The translations under genes and the position numbers were made by a program. Of a stretch of DNA of 39,973 nt, positions 25,086 to 32,240 are shown piece by piece. Numbering within the stretch: position 1 is the stretch's first letter; every line of letters begins with the position of its first letter. Below the pieces are notes generated by a model. That model was given only the letters and a program-made list of their open reading frames with translations, did not search any database and was not told the DNA's origin. This DNA comes from CAYOHG01 sp964465125 (GTDB taxonomy: Bacteria; Planctomycetota; Phycisphaerae; UBA1845; Fen-1342), in assembly GCA_964465125.1 (NCBI GenBank), contig CAYXIO010000034.1:1-39973 (forward strand), read 5' to 3'.

Positions 25086-25511
25086 TCAGAAGGGGGCGTC
25101 CTCAGAAGGAGCCGCATTCGCGTTGCCGGCCTCGCGCACGCCCAGGAAGGGCGTCAGCGCATCGCGCAGTTGCTCGGGATGGAAAGGTTTTCGGACGAAG
25201 CCGCGCGCTCCGCGCGCAAGCAACCCCTTGATTCGCGTCTCGCTGCCCTCGGTCGAGGCGATCACGACCGGGACTCCGCGCAGCCGCTCGTCGTCGTGCA
25301 TGCGGTGAAGAAACTGCATGCCATTCATGACCGGCATGTTGACGTCCAGCAGCACCAGGGCCACGTCGTAGCTGGCCAGCCGCGCGAACGCCTCGATGCC
25401 GTTGGCCGCCTCGTACACCTCGGCCACATCCAGCCCGGCCAGCCCGATCGACCGGCGGATCATCTTCCGCATGGTGGCCGAGTCGTCGACGATCAGGATG
25501 TTGCGGGACAT
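25086..25511 (-). CDS. Single-domain response regulator, CheY type
   Basis: A 141-residue receiver domain with nothing attached but a short C-terminal tail. The acidic pair is Asp9-Asp10, the phosphorylated Asp is Asp56 (LLDVNMP), the switch residue is in I-A-S-T-E-G, and the conserved Lys is in V-R-K-P-F. It starts with V-D-D-S-A-T-M-R-K-M-I-R-R, the helix typical of CheY. Ten bases separate it from the HDOD gene, and a GAAGGTG box precedes its ATG at 25511. It is the last gene of a cheD-HDOD-cheY unit and likely carries a motility, chemotaxis or adaptation signal. The histidine kinase is not in the window. Confidence 0.92.
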   Translation of the reverse strand: MSRNILIVDDSATMRKMIRRSIGLAGLDVAEVYEAANGIEAFARLASYDVALVLLDVNMPVMNGMQFLHRMHDDERLRGVPVVIASTEGSETRIKGLLARGARGFVRKPFHPEQLRDALTPFLGVREAGNANAAPSEDAPF

Positions 25512-25521
25512 GTCAGCACCT

Positions 25522-26376
25522 TCAATGAGACCCAAACAATTGTTCAACTCCGCGAAGCTCAGCGGCCGCTTCCGCGCCGACGCGCTCCAGGTCGGCCGTG
25601 TGCAAGTTCAGTCGTCGGGCTGCCGCCGCGTCGATCCGGTACATCGACGCGTCATCCCCGCCGCCGATTCCCAACGCCAGGCAGACGCAGTCCGCCAGAT
25701 GCACGATGTCGACGGCAATCGACGTCGGATCAAGCTCGCCCGGCGCGTGGTGGTAGCGGATGCAGTCGCGCAGCAGCGGCGGCAGGCCCCAGCGCCGCGC
25801 GATCTCGCCGCCCACCTGCGCATGCGTATAGCCCAGCACGCGCTGCTCGGCATCCGCAAACGCGACGCGCTCGTTCTCGACGATCGAGACGATCGTGGCA
25901 TACTCTTCGTTGACGTATTCGTTCAGCACGATCTTCCCGATGTCGTGCAGCAGCCCGGCGGTGAAGAGCGCGTTCTTCTCCGCAACCTGCCGGCTGTCCG
26001 CCAGCCGTTTGGAGGCCAGCGCCACTCCGACGGAATGAACCCACAATGCGTCCGGCGGCAAGCCGTAACCGGACTGCGGCGATTGCAGCAGGGGCCGCGC
26101 GTGCGAGGTCAGCACCAGCTTGAGCAGGTTGTCCGCGCCCAGAAACGTCACCGCGTGGTCGACCGCGGTGATCTCGCTTGCGGGCGAGAAATGGCTCGAA
26201 TTGCACAGCCGCAGAATCTCGGCCGTCAGCGAAGGATCGAAGCGGATCACGTCGGCCATCTGGCGGGCCGAGCTGTCCGGATCGGAGACGACCTCCATCA
26301 GTCGGATGGCCGTCGAGGGCAGGCGCGGCAGCTTGTCGAGCCGGCTCAGCAGTGATTCAAGTTGCAGCGTGCTCAT
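25522..26376 (-). CDS. HDOD-domain signalling protein
   Basis: A 284-residue protein made of one HDOD domain. Features are L-P-R-L-P-S-T-A at the start, I-R-F-D-P-S-L-T-A-E-I-L-R-L-C-N-S-S-H, and an HD-like G-L-L-H-D-I-G-K. HDOD proteins are regulatory relatives of HD phosphohydrolases, often next to receiver domains, and the catalytic state of this one is uncertain because several HD ligands appear present (H-D, Y-H-H, H-L-A-D). Its ATG overlaps the stop of cheD in an ATGA, with GGGAGG inside the cheD end as ribosome-binding site. Coupled translation suggests a functional complex or common pathway. Confidence 0.88.
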   Translation of the reverse strand: MSTLQLESLLSRLDKLPRLPSTAIRLMEVVSDPDSSARQMADVIRFDPSLTAEILRLCNSSHFSPASEITAVDHAVTFLGADNLLKLVLTSHARPLLQSPQSGYGLPPDALWVHSVGVALASKRLADSRQVAEKNALFTAGLLHDIGKIVLNEYVNEEYATIVSIVENERVAFADAEQRVLGYTHAQVGGEIARRWGLPPLLRDCIRYHHAPGELDPTSIAVDIVHLADCVCLALGIGGGDDASMYRIDAAAARRLNLHTADLERVGAEAAAELRGVEQLFGSH

Positions 26377-26855
26377 AGCGGCGCCTCCCCACCGCGCGTC
26401 TTGATCGTCACCGTTCCACTGTCGTTCTCGACGCGCATGGTTCGACTGATCGATCCGCCGACGTCCTCGGACTGGATCATGATGCCGTTCTTCCAGAAGA
26501 TCTTGCGCAGCGCGAGGTAGTTGCGTTTGCCGATGTTGAACGTGCCGTTCTCGTCCAGCAGTTGCGAGCCGCCGGCAACCTTGACCACCAGGCGCTGCTT
26601 GGACGCTCCCAGCTCGTAGGCGGCCCGAAACAGCCGCGGCACACCGGTGTCGCAGAACATCGCCGGGTTGCTCTTGGCCTTGTCCGGGGAGATCGCGGAC
26701 TCGGGGAGCATGTAGTGCAGCAGCCCGGCCACCTGAGCGCTCGGGTCCCAGATGGCCACGCCGATGCAGCTTCCCAACGAGTACGTGATGAGAACCTCAT
26801 CCGCCTTCGTGGTGACGGCCAGATCGGCGATGTCGACGACTCGATTGGTTGCCAC
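26373..26855 (-). CDS. cheD: Chemoreceptor glutamine deamidase CheD
   Basis: A 160-residue protein of the CheD family, which deamidates glutamines in chemoreceptors and so tunes adaptation, often under control of CheC and CheY-P. The catalytic Cys30 sits in Y-S-L-G-S-C-I-G-V and the His47 in L-L-H-Y-M-L-P. The later V-K-V-A-G-G-S-Q block and the I-G-x-R-N motif are also present. I prefer the GTG at 26855, with a GGAA box six bases upstream. A TTG at 26876 would add seven residues but has a poor ribosome-binding site. No CheC or receptor gene is visible nearby. Confidence 0.88.
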   Translation of the reverse strand: MATNRVVDIADLAVTTKADEVLITYSLGSCIGVAIWDPSAQVAGLLHYMLPESAISPDKAKSNPAMFCDTGVPRLFRAAYELGASKQRLVVKVAGGSQLLDENGTFNIGKRNYLALRKIFWKNGIMIQSEDVGGSISRTMRVENDSGTVTIKTRGGEAPL

Positions 26856-27139
26856 GGACGGTTCCGAGAAGAGCAAGCGCTCGGTCGTGCAATCGCATCC
26901 GACGCCACAGCGCGGTGACGGTCGGACCGCACCCGCGCCGCCCGACCGCCCATCGACGCCAAGCTCTGCCTGTACTCTCGGCCCGAACCGAATCGCGCTT
27001 CAATCCGCCGAACGGCTGTTAGAGCACGTCGCCCGAAACCGCGCCCGGGTCGCTTTTGTATTCGGACGTTACCATTCCGAGGTAGGTGCCGCCGTTGCGC
27101 AGGAAGTCGACCCCGATTCGGCCTGTCGGAGTCCGTCCA

Positions 27140-27970
27140 ATGAGCTCAAACCTGCTGCGATCCGCCTGGCTCGGGCTGCTGGACGGCGTGCTGCCGCAGA
27201 CCTGCTCCGCGTGCGGCGAATGGATTCCCTCCGAAGCGCCCGGGCTGTGCGACGCGTGCGCGGCGGACATCGAGATCGCTCAGCGTGTTCCGTACTGTCC
27301 GCGCTGCGGCCGAACGGCCCTGCCGATCACGCTGGACGCGCACGGCTGCGCGCGCTGCCGGCACGAGCACGCGTGGAACGTGGGGGCGGTCGCGCGGGTG
27401 GGTCCGTATCGAGCCGCACCGCTGCGCCGGCTGCTTCTGAACACGAAGTTCGGAGGGAATGAGCGCTCCGCCGCCTGCCTGGCACGAAATGTCGCCGCGA
27501 CCTTGCGTTTGCAGCCGTGGCTGTCGGATCTCGATGCGTTCATCCCGGTTCCGATGCACCGGCTTCGCCGCTGGCAGCGCCCCTGCGAACACGCCCGGCT
27601 GCTCGCCGAGCACGTCTGGCGGGAACTGCGGCATCAGCGCATGCACACTCCCCGAGTGCTTCAATCCGGAATTCGCCGGGTGCGCTACGCGGAGAGTCAG
27701 ATGTGGCTTCCGTCGCGCCAGAGACGGTTTGACAACGTCCGCGGCTGCTTCTCGGCCGCTTCGGCGACCTGGCTGCGCGGCCGCACAGTCTGCATTGTCG
27801 ACAATCTGATGACCAGCGGCGCGACGGTCATCGAGCTGTCCAAGGCGCTTCGCAAGGCCGGGGCGCGCCGCGTCTACGCGGTCGTCGCAGCCCGCGCCAG
27901 CGTGGCCGACGAGGCGCAGCCGGCGGCCTTCGCAGCGCCCGACGGCGCGGGCGACGGCGAAGAAAGCTGA
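27140..27970 (+). CDS. comF: ComF-family phosphoribosyltransferase-like protein
   Basis: A 276-residue protein of the ComF/GntX group, linked to DNA uptake in competent bacteria. The N-terminus has a zinc-ribbon-like set of Cys pairs (C-S-A-C-G, C-D-A-C, C-P-R-C-G, C-A-R-C). The phosphoribosyltransferase half holds P-V-P-M-H-R-x-R, the arginine-rich flexible loop and the PRPP motif V-C-I-V-D-N-L-M-T-S-G-A-T. In that motif the usual second acidic residue is Asn. The ATG at 27140 has GGAG nine bases upstream. Divergent from cheD. The 3' tail, rich in Ala and Gly, is not conserved in the family. Confidence 0.88.
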   Translation: MSSNLLRSAWLGLLDGVLPQTCSACGEWIPSEAPGLCDACAADIEIAQRVPYCPRCGRTALPITLDAHGCARCRHEHAWNVGAVARVGPYRAAPLRRLLLNTKFGGNERSAACLARNVAATLRLQPWLSDLDAFIPVPMHRLRRWQRPCEHARLLAEHVWRELRHQRMHTPRVLQSGIRRVRYAESQMWLPSRQRRFDNVRGCFSAASATWLRGRTVCIVDNLMTSGATVIELSKALRKAGARRVYAVVAARASVADEAQPAAFAAPDGAGDGEES

Positions 27971-27977
27971 AAAGCGA

Positions 27978-28012
27978 ATCGGCCCGTAGCGGCATGCCGC
28001 GCCCGGGCCGAT
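27978..28012. terminator. Bidirectional hairpin between convergent genes
   Basis: ATCGGCCCG (27978-27986) pairs perfectly with CGGGCCGAT (28004-28012). The loop contains a further perfect palindrome, GCGGCATGCCGC. It lies 7 bases after the comF stop and 42 bases before the end of the thioredoxin-like gene on the other strand. It has no T-run, but stability and position favour a transcription end for both. Confidence 0.55.
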
Positions 28013-28053
28013 CCGTGCAAGATTCGGAATACCAGCGCCTCGCGAACGGCGCG

Positions 28054-28878
28054 TCAGGGCTTCGAGTCGATGATACGCTGGGCCATGTCCACGTGGTATT
28101 TCGGCGCGCCTTCCATCTTGACGACCTCCTCGGCCGCCTTCTTCGCGCCGGCCGCGTCGCCCTTGCCCATCAGGCAGTACGCGATCGACACTTTGGCGTA
28201 CGCACGCGTCTTCGCCTCGGAAGCCGCCGCAAACGCCTTGCCGAAAAGCTCCATCGCGTGATCGAGCTCGCCCCGCTCCTGGTAGAGATCGCCGACGCCG
28301 TTGTAAGCGTCCGCGATCACGTTGCCCTTGTAGCCCGCCGCCTCAGCCTTCGCGAGCGCTTCCTCGGCCGGCTTCTGCTCGCCGCGCAGAGCGCGAATGT
28401 ACGCCAGCTTCGCGTTCGCCTCCGGGTCCCCGGGGTTCGACTTCAGCGCCGCGGTCACCTTCGGCAACTCCGCGTGCGCCCACTGGAACCGCTCGGCGAT
28501 CTCGAGGAACGGCTCGGGCGGGTTGTAGCCGCCCATGCGCCCGATCTGCTCTCCGCCAGCGGTCAGGAAGAGAATCGTCGGAAAGCCGCGAACCTCGTAC
28601 TTCTTCGCCAGTTCCACGCCTTCCTTCTCGGCGTTGACCTTGACGGAGACGATCTTCTTGGAAAACTCGACCACCTTCTCGTTCGAGTAGGTGTCCTTGT
28701 CGAGCCTCTTGCACCAGCCGCACCAATCCGTGTAGAAGTCGACCATGATCAGCTTGCCGGATTTCTCGGCCTCGCTCTGTGCCGCGGCAAAGTCCTTGGA
28801 CCAGGCGATCTCCTCGCCTCCCAGCGCCGACGCCACCGCCAGCAGCCCCCAGAGCGAAACGACCCATGCAGCTTTCAT
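28054..28878 (-). CDS. Exported thioredoxin-like protein with TPR tail, Cys form
   Basis: A 274-residue protein. A signal peptide (about 1-20, ending ALGG) is followed by a thioredoxin fold with active site D-W-C-G-W-C-K (Cys53, Cys56) and cis-Pro100 in R-G-F-P-T-I. About 130 residues of helical TPR-type repeats then follow to the end. The DUF255/thioredoxin_7-like start (D-F-x-x-A-x-x-x-A-x-x-S-G-K-L-I-M-V-D-F-Y) is typical of exported thiol-disulfide proteins of planctomycetes. It is a close paralog of the upstream gene, which has TGA at the first Cys. Its ATG follows a GGAG box that itself comes directly after a hairpin and T-run, so expression may be attenuated. The substrate is unknown. 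Confidence 0.88.
   Translation of the reverse strand: MKAAWVVSLWGLLAVASALGGEEIAWSKDFAAAQSEAEKSGKLIMVDFYTDWCGWCKRLDKDTYSNEKVVEFSKKIVSVKVNAEKEGVELAKKYEVRGFPTILFLTAGGEQIGRMGGYNPPEPFLEIAERFQWAHAELPKVTAALKSNPGDPEANAKLAYIRALRGEQKPAEEALAKAEAAGYKGNVIADAYNGVGDLYQERGELDHAMELFGKAFAAASEAKTRAYAKVSIAYCLMGKGDAAGAKKAAEEVVKMEGAPKYHVDMAQRIIDSKP
28666..28704 (-). other. Inverted repeat after the CxxC codons, matching the hairpin of the TGA-containing paralog
   Basis: On the minus strand CTCGAC (28704-28699) pairs perfectly with GTCGAG (28671-28666) across 27 bases. The arms lie on the same codons as the arms of the hairpin at 29592-29630 in the paralog (Leu-Asp and the Val-Glu versus Ile-Gln pair). Compared with that stem, a G:C pair became C:G and a T:A pair became C:G, so pairing is kept through compensatory change. 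It may be a relic of a selenocysteine-insertion element. Confidence 0.4.
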
Positions 28879-28889
28879 CCTCGTTCTCC

Positions 28890-28932
28890 AAAAAGCCGGC
28901 CCGCGGCACGCGACCGTGCGCGCCGCCGGGCC
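28890..28932 (-). terminator. Terminator-like or attenuator hairpin in the leader of the Cys-form gene
   Basis: On the minus strand a stem of about 14 bp with one bulge (GGCCCG-CGGC-GCGC against GCGT-GCCG-CGGGCC, loop ACGGTC) spans 28932-28898. It is followed three bases later by five T (28894-28890). Then comes GGAG and, eleven bases after the T-run, the ATG at 28878. The hairpin thus ends transcription before the gene unless overcome. A TATGAT -10-like box lies at 28950-28945. Confidence 0.6.
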
Positions 28933-28991
28933 AGTCGGTCTCGGATCATATACACGCGGCCGGCGAAGGGGTTAGCCATTCCGCCGGAGAA

Positions 28992-29798
28992 TCACGGCTC
29001 GAGCACCTTGCGAGCTGCCGCAACATACTCGGCCGGCGCGCCGTCCTGCTTGAGGAGCGCCTTGGCGGTCTCCGTCTGCCGGACCTTGTCGCCCGCCGCC
29101 TCGTAGCATTCCATCAGCCGCAGCTTCGCATGCGCCCGTACAAGCCCGTCGCGGCCCTTCCGATCAGCCTGCTTGAAGGCCGCGATCGCCGCCTCCAACT
29201 GCTTGCTCTGGCGGTGATGCTCGCCGACGTTCAGGTACGCGCGGCCGATGCTCGGGCCGCTCGCCGCGTTCTTGACCGCGACCTTGAGCGACTCCTCCGC
29301 CGCCTCGAACTCTCCGCGCACGCTCTGCGCCAGCGCTAGCTCACCGGCGGCCTTGCCGTCGTTCGGGTCCTTGCGCAGGTCGGCCTGCGCCTGCATCACC
29401 GACGCGAGCGTGACCTGGTTCAGCTTGGTCCGGAACTGGTCGGCGGGCAGGTAGCCCGACCAGCCGTCCACCTTCTTGCCGGCGGCGTCAACAAAGATGA
29501 TGGTCGGCAGACCCTGCACGCCGTACTTGATCGCCAGCTCTCGGCCGGCCTTTTCCGTGTTCAGCTTGAGCGGCACAACCTGTGCCGCGGTCTGGATCAC
29601 GCTGTCTTGCGTATAGACGTCGCGATCCAGCTTTTTGCACCACGTTCACCAATCCGCGTAGAAGTCGATCATGATCAGCCGGCCGCTGACCGCGGCCTGC
29701 GCCTGGGCGGACTCGAAGTCCTTGGCCCACGGCATCTCGCCGGCCGCCGCCGGCAGGGCGGCCAGCACGGCCAGCATCCCCAGCCACGTCGCTCTCAT
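28992..29798 (-). CDS. Candidate selenoprotein: exported thioredoxin-like protein with UxxC active site and TPR tail
   Basis: Read through one in-frame TGA (29648-29646), this gene encodes 268 residues. It starts at an ATG with a near-perfect GGGAGGA box, followed by a signal peptide (about 1-19). The thioredoxin fold shows D-F-Y-A-D-W, then TGA at codon 51, then T-W-C54-K-K, and cis-Pro98 in Q-G-L-P-T-I. TPR-like helices fill residues 125-268. The adjacent paralog has Cys at the TGA position and the same layout and length. Codon use on both sides of the TGA is the same GC-rich type and no other stop occurs, which argues against decay. Selenocysteine in place of the nucleophilic Cys of thioredoxin folds is a known pattern. 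A hairpin follows the TGA. The alternative is a single-base change (TGC to TGA) by mutation or sequencing error, leaving a pseudogene. The Sec machinery genes are not in the window. Confidence 0.72.
29592..29630 (-). promoter_or_regulatory. Candidate bacterial SECIS hairpin after the in-frame TGA
   Basis: Fifteen bases after the TGA, CTGGATC (29630-29624) pairs with GATCCAG (29598-29592). The stem continues inward with GCG against CGT (one wobble), a 2-by-2 internal loop, GTCT against AGAC, and the apical loop ATACGCA. The apical loop starts 32 bases after the TGA, inside the 16-37 base window usual for bacterial SECIS elements. The loop lacks the G in its first two positions that many such elements have, so the fit is partial. 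Confidence 0.55.
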
Positions 29799-30052
29799 GC
29801 GATTCCTCCCAGATCGGGTTCATCGAGTCGCGTGCCGGGAGGGGGCGACCCGCCGCCTCCTCACCGGCTGCACGCGGAGGCATCTTACACGCATCCCTCG
29901 GTCCCCCGTCCATAGATTCTCCCGCGCGCGGGATGGTTACGCGCTCGCCCGTCCGCGCCCGCGGGTCGCGCGGCCCTGACCCGTCCCCGTCGCCAGTGAT
30001 ATCATGCGCCCGTTCCGGCCGGATCAACCGACCGGACCGGAGAGCTCACTCA

Positions 30053-30922
30053 ATGGCCGACAGCCCGGGGACCCAACCAAGCCCCCATCGCCGCAGAAAC
30101 CCCATCGTCGCCGGCCTTCAGGCGCTGGTTCGGACGCGCGTCACGACCGGCCTGCTGGTCGTCCTGCCGGTCTACGTGACCATCCTGCTGGTCCGCTTCG
30201 TGTTCGACCTGATGCGCGGCTCCTCCCAGTGGCTGGTCGACGCCTACCTGAGCAGCCGGGCCGGCGAGTGGGTCCGCCGAAGCCTGCTCAACATCGATCT
30301 GAACGAGCTTCGCGAGCGGCTCGGGCACACCCCGTCGTCGGAGGAGCTCTATGATGCTCTGCCGGCATTCTTCCAGTGGGGCGTCGGGATCGTCTCGGTG
30401 CTCCTCACCATCGTGATTCTCTATGCCATCGGCCTGTTCGCGGCGAACATCGTCGGGCGGCGCGTGATCGAACTGTACGAGCGCATCCTCGACCGGCTTC
30501 CGCTGGTCAAAACCGTGTACGGCGCCACCAAGCAGGTGCTCGAGGCATTCGCCGGCGATCACCGCCAGGGCTTTCAGCGCGTCGCGCTGATCCCGTTCCC
30601 CGATGCCCGCATGCGCGCCGTCGGATTCGTGACCAACAACGTGATCGACCACGTAACTCAGCAGGAGCTCGTCACGATCTTCATCCCGACCACCCCCAAC
30701 CCGACGACCGGGTTCTTCCAGATTCTGCCGCGCACCGAGATCACCGAGCTCGACTGGTCCGTCGAGGACGCCTTCCGCGCAATCGTCTCCGGCGGCATCC
30801 TGACACCGGCCGGCATCACGCTCGTTCCCAACGGCATGCGTCCGACGACGACGTCCGGCGCCGTCTCTCCGGCGAGTCCGCAACTGGCTCGAACCGCGCC
30901 GCCCGAGGGACCAACAAGCTAG
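30053..30922 (+). CDS. DUF502-family membrane protein
   Basis: A 289-residue protein with two hydrophobic helices (about 30-53, V-T-T-G-L-L-V-V-L-P-V-Y-V-T-I-L-L, and about 108-138) and a soluble C-terminal domain. The family pattern is clear: G-L-L-V-V-L-P, then I-L-D-R-L-P-L-V-K-T-V-Y-G-A-T-K-Q, then F-I-P-T-T-P-N-P-T-T-G-F, then S-G-G-I. The family is widespread in bacteria and its function is unknown, though plant relatives (COV1/LCV) take part in trafficking. The ATG at 30053 has GGAG upstream. A CTGACC-18-TATCAT promoter-like sequence lies at 29976-30005. Divergent from the selenoprotein candidate. Confidence 0.88.
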   Translation: MADSPGTQPSPHRRRNPIVAGLQALVRTRVTTGLLVVLPVYVTILLVRFVFDLMRGSSQWLVDAYLSSRAGEWVRRSLLNIDLNELRERLGHTPSSEELYDALPAFFQWGVGIVSVLLTIVILYAIGLFAANIVGRRVIELYERILDRLPLVKTVYGATKQVLEAFAGDHRQGFQRVALIPFPDARMRAVGFVTNNVIDHVTQQELVTIFIPTTPNPTTGFFQILPRTEITELDWSVEDAFRAIVSGGILTPAGITLVPNGMRPTTTSGAVSPASPQLARTAPPEGPTS

Positions 30923-31042
30923 TTGGCCGCCCGCGTTCCCGACCGGCGCGCGGCGGGCAGTAACCGGCTGATTCCAGGCGCTGTATGCTCTGCGCGCCGC
31001 GGCTCGCTGCGCGGCGAGCGAGGATCGCCGGAGACGCTCCCC

Positions 31043-32179
31043 ATGTCCGTGAGCAATCGCCGCAAACGCCGACACGCGCGCTTCAAGCACCGGACCCAGC
31101 CGGGGGCCCCGCCCGGGATGCTGATTCCCGATCCGGAGGCCGGCGGGGGCGCGCTGCAAACTCTGGCCTACGGACCGGACCAGCACGTCGAGGCGACGTT
31201 AACGCGCTTGGCGCAGCTTGCGGAACTGATGGACCAGTGGCCAGTCACCTGGCTGAACGTCGACGGGCTGGGCGACACGGTGCTGATCTCGCAGGTCGGC
31301 TCGTTCTTCGGATTTCACCGCCTCGCGCTCGAAGACGTCGTGCACACCCACCAGCGCGCCAAGGTGGAACGGTACGACGACCACCTGTTCATCGTCGCGC
31401 GCATGCCCGTCCGTTCCGAGGCCTGCGAAGTCGAGCAGATCAGCATCTTCCTGGGTCCCAGGTTCGTCGTGACGTTTCAGGAGCGTCCCGGCGGCGACTG
31501 CCTCGATCCCGTGCGCGTGCGCATTCGAACCGGCCTGGGCCGGCTGCGCTGCTCCGGCGCCGACTACCTGGTCTACTCGCTGCTCGACGCGATCATCGAT
31601 CAGTACTTTCCGCTGGTGGAGCGCTGCGGCGAGCGGCTCGACTCGATCGAGGAGGAGGTGATCGTCGGCAGCCCGCGGCCCGACGTCGTGGGGCGCCTGC
31701 ACGACGTGAAGCGCGATCTGCTCGTGCTGCACCGCAGCATCTGGCCGCTGCGCGACGCGCTGGCCAACCTGCTGCGCGCGGATTCCAGCCTCATCACGGA
31801 TGAGACGCGCGTTTACCTGCGCGACTGCTCCGACCACGTCATCCAACTGCTCGACCTGGTCGAGAGCTATCGCGACCTGGCCAACAGCCTGAGCGATCTG
31901 CACCTGTCCAACATCAGCTATCGCACGAATGAGGTCATGCGCGTGCTGACCGTGATCTCGACCATCTTCATGCCGCTGACGTTCATCGCCGGGGTCTACG
32001 GCATGAATTTCGACCCGGACCGCTCGCGCTTCAACATGCCGGAGCTGCACTGGCCGTTCGGATACGTCTACAGCCTGATGCTCATGGGCGGGATCGCCGC
32101 CGCGCAGCTGCTGTTCTTCTGGCGGCTGGGCTGGCTCCAGAACCCGCAGAGGCGCCCGCACGAACCGCACGCGGAGTGA
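31043..32179 (+). CDS. corA: CorA-family magnesium/divalent-metal transporter
   Basis: A 378-residue inner-membrane channel of the CorA type. A large N-terminal cytoplasmic domain with a basic, Arg/His/Lys-rich start is followed by the long stalk helix. Two membrane helices end the protein: I-F-M-P-L-T-F-I-A-G-V-Y-G-M-N-F, with the signature Y-G-M-N-F, and the final W-P-F-G-Y-V-Y-S-L-M-L-M-G-G. The family assembles as pentamers and passes Mg2+, Co2+ or Ni2+. The ATG at 31043 follows GGAG; upstream in-frame sequence is noncoding. Normal family length. Confidence 0.92.
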   Translation: MSVSNRRKRRHARFKHRTQPGAPPGMLIPDPEAGGGALQTLAYGPDQHVEATLTRLAQLAELMDQWPVTWLNVDGLGDTVLISQVGSFFGFHRLALEDVVHTHQRAKVERYDDHLFIVARMPVRSEACEVEQISIFLGPRFVVTFQERPGGDCLDPVRVRIRTGLGRLRCSGADYLVYSLLDAIIDQYFPLVERCGERLDSIEEEVIVGSPRPDVVGRLHDVKRDLLVLHRSIWPLRDALANLLRADSSLITDETRVYLRDCSDHVIQLLDLVESYRDLANSLSDLHLSNISYRTNEVMRVLTVISTIFMPLTFIAGVYGMNFDPDRSRFNMPELHWPFGYVYSLMLMGGIAAAQLLFFWRLGWLQNPQRRPHEPHAE

Positions 32180-32240
32180 CCCTCGAAGCCGGAGTCCCGG
32201 CGCGCCGAAAGCGCCACGCCATCCTCTTGGGGAGACGGGA

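Noticed and set aside
27019..27140. Minus-strand tail reading G-V-D-F-L-R-N-G-G-T-Y-L-G-M-V-T-S-E-Y-K before a stop
   Set aside because: It looks protein-like with GC-rich third positions, but no start codon with a ribosome-binding site exists and the frame runs into antisense of comF. It could be the tail of a lost gene; not supportable as a gene.
28992..29600. A 202-residue protein beginning at the GTG at 29600, downstream of the TGA
   Set aside because: It would lack the signal peptide, half of the thioredoxin fold and one active-site residue, and the GTG has no ribosome-binding site. The upstream ATG has a strong one.
29488..30027. A 179-codon minus frame over the start of the TGA-bearing gene, as an alternative to readthrough
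   Set aside because: It uses a different frame, lacks a thioredoxin fold and signal peptide, and runs across the divergent promoter gap.
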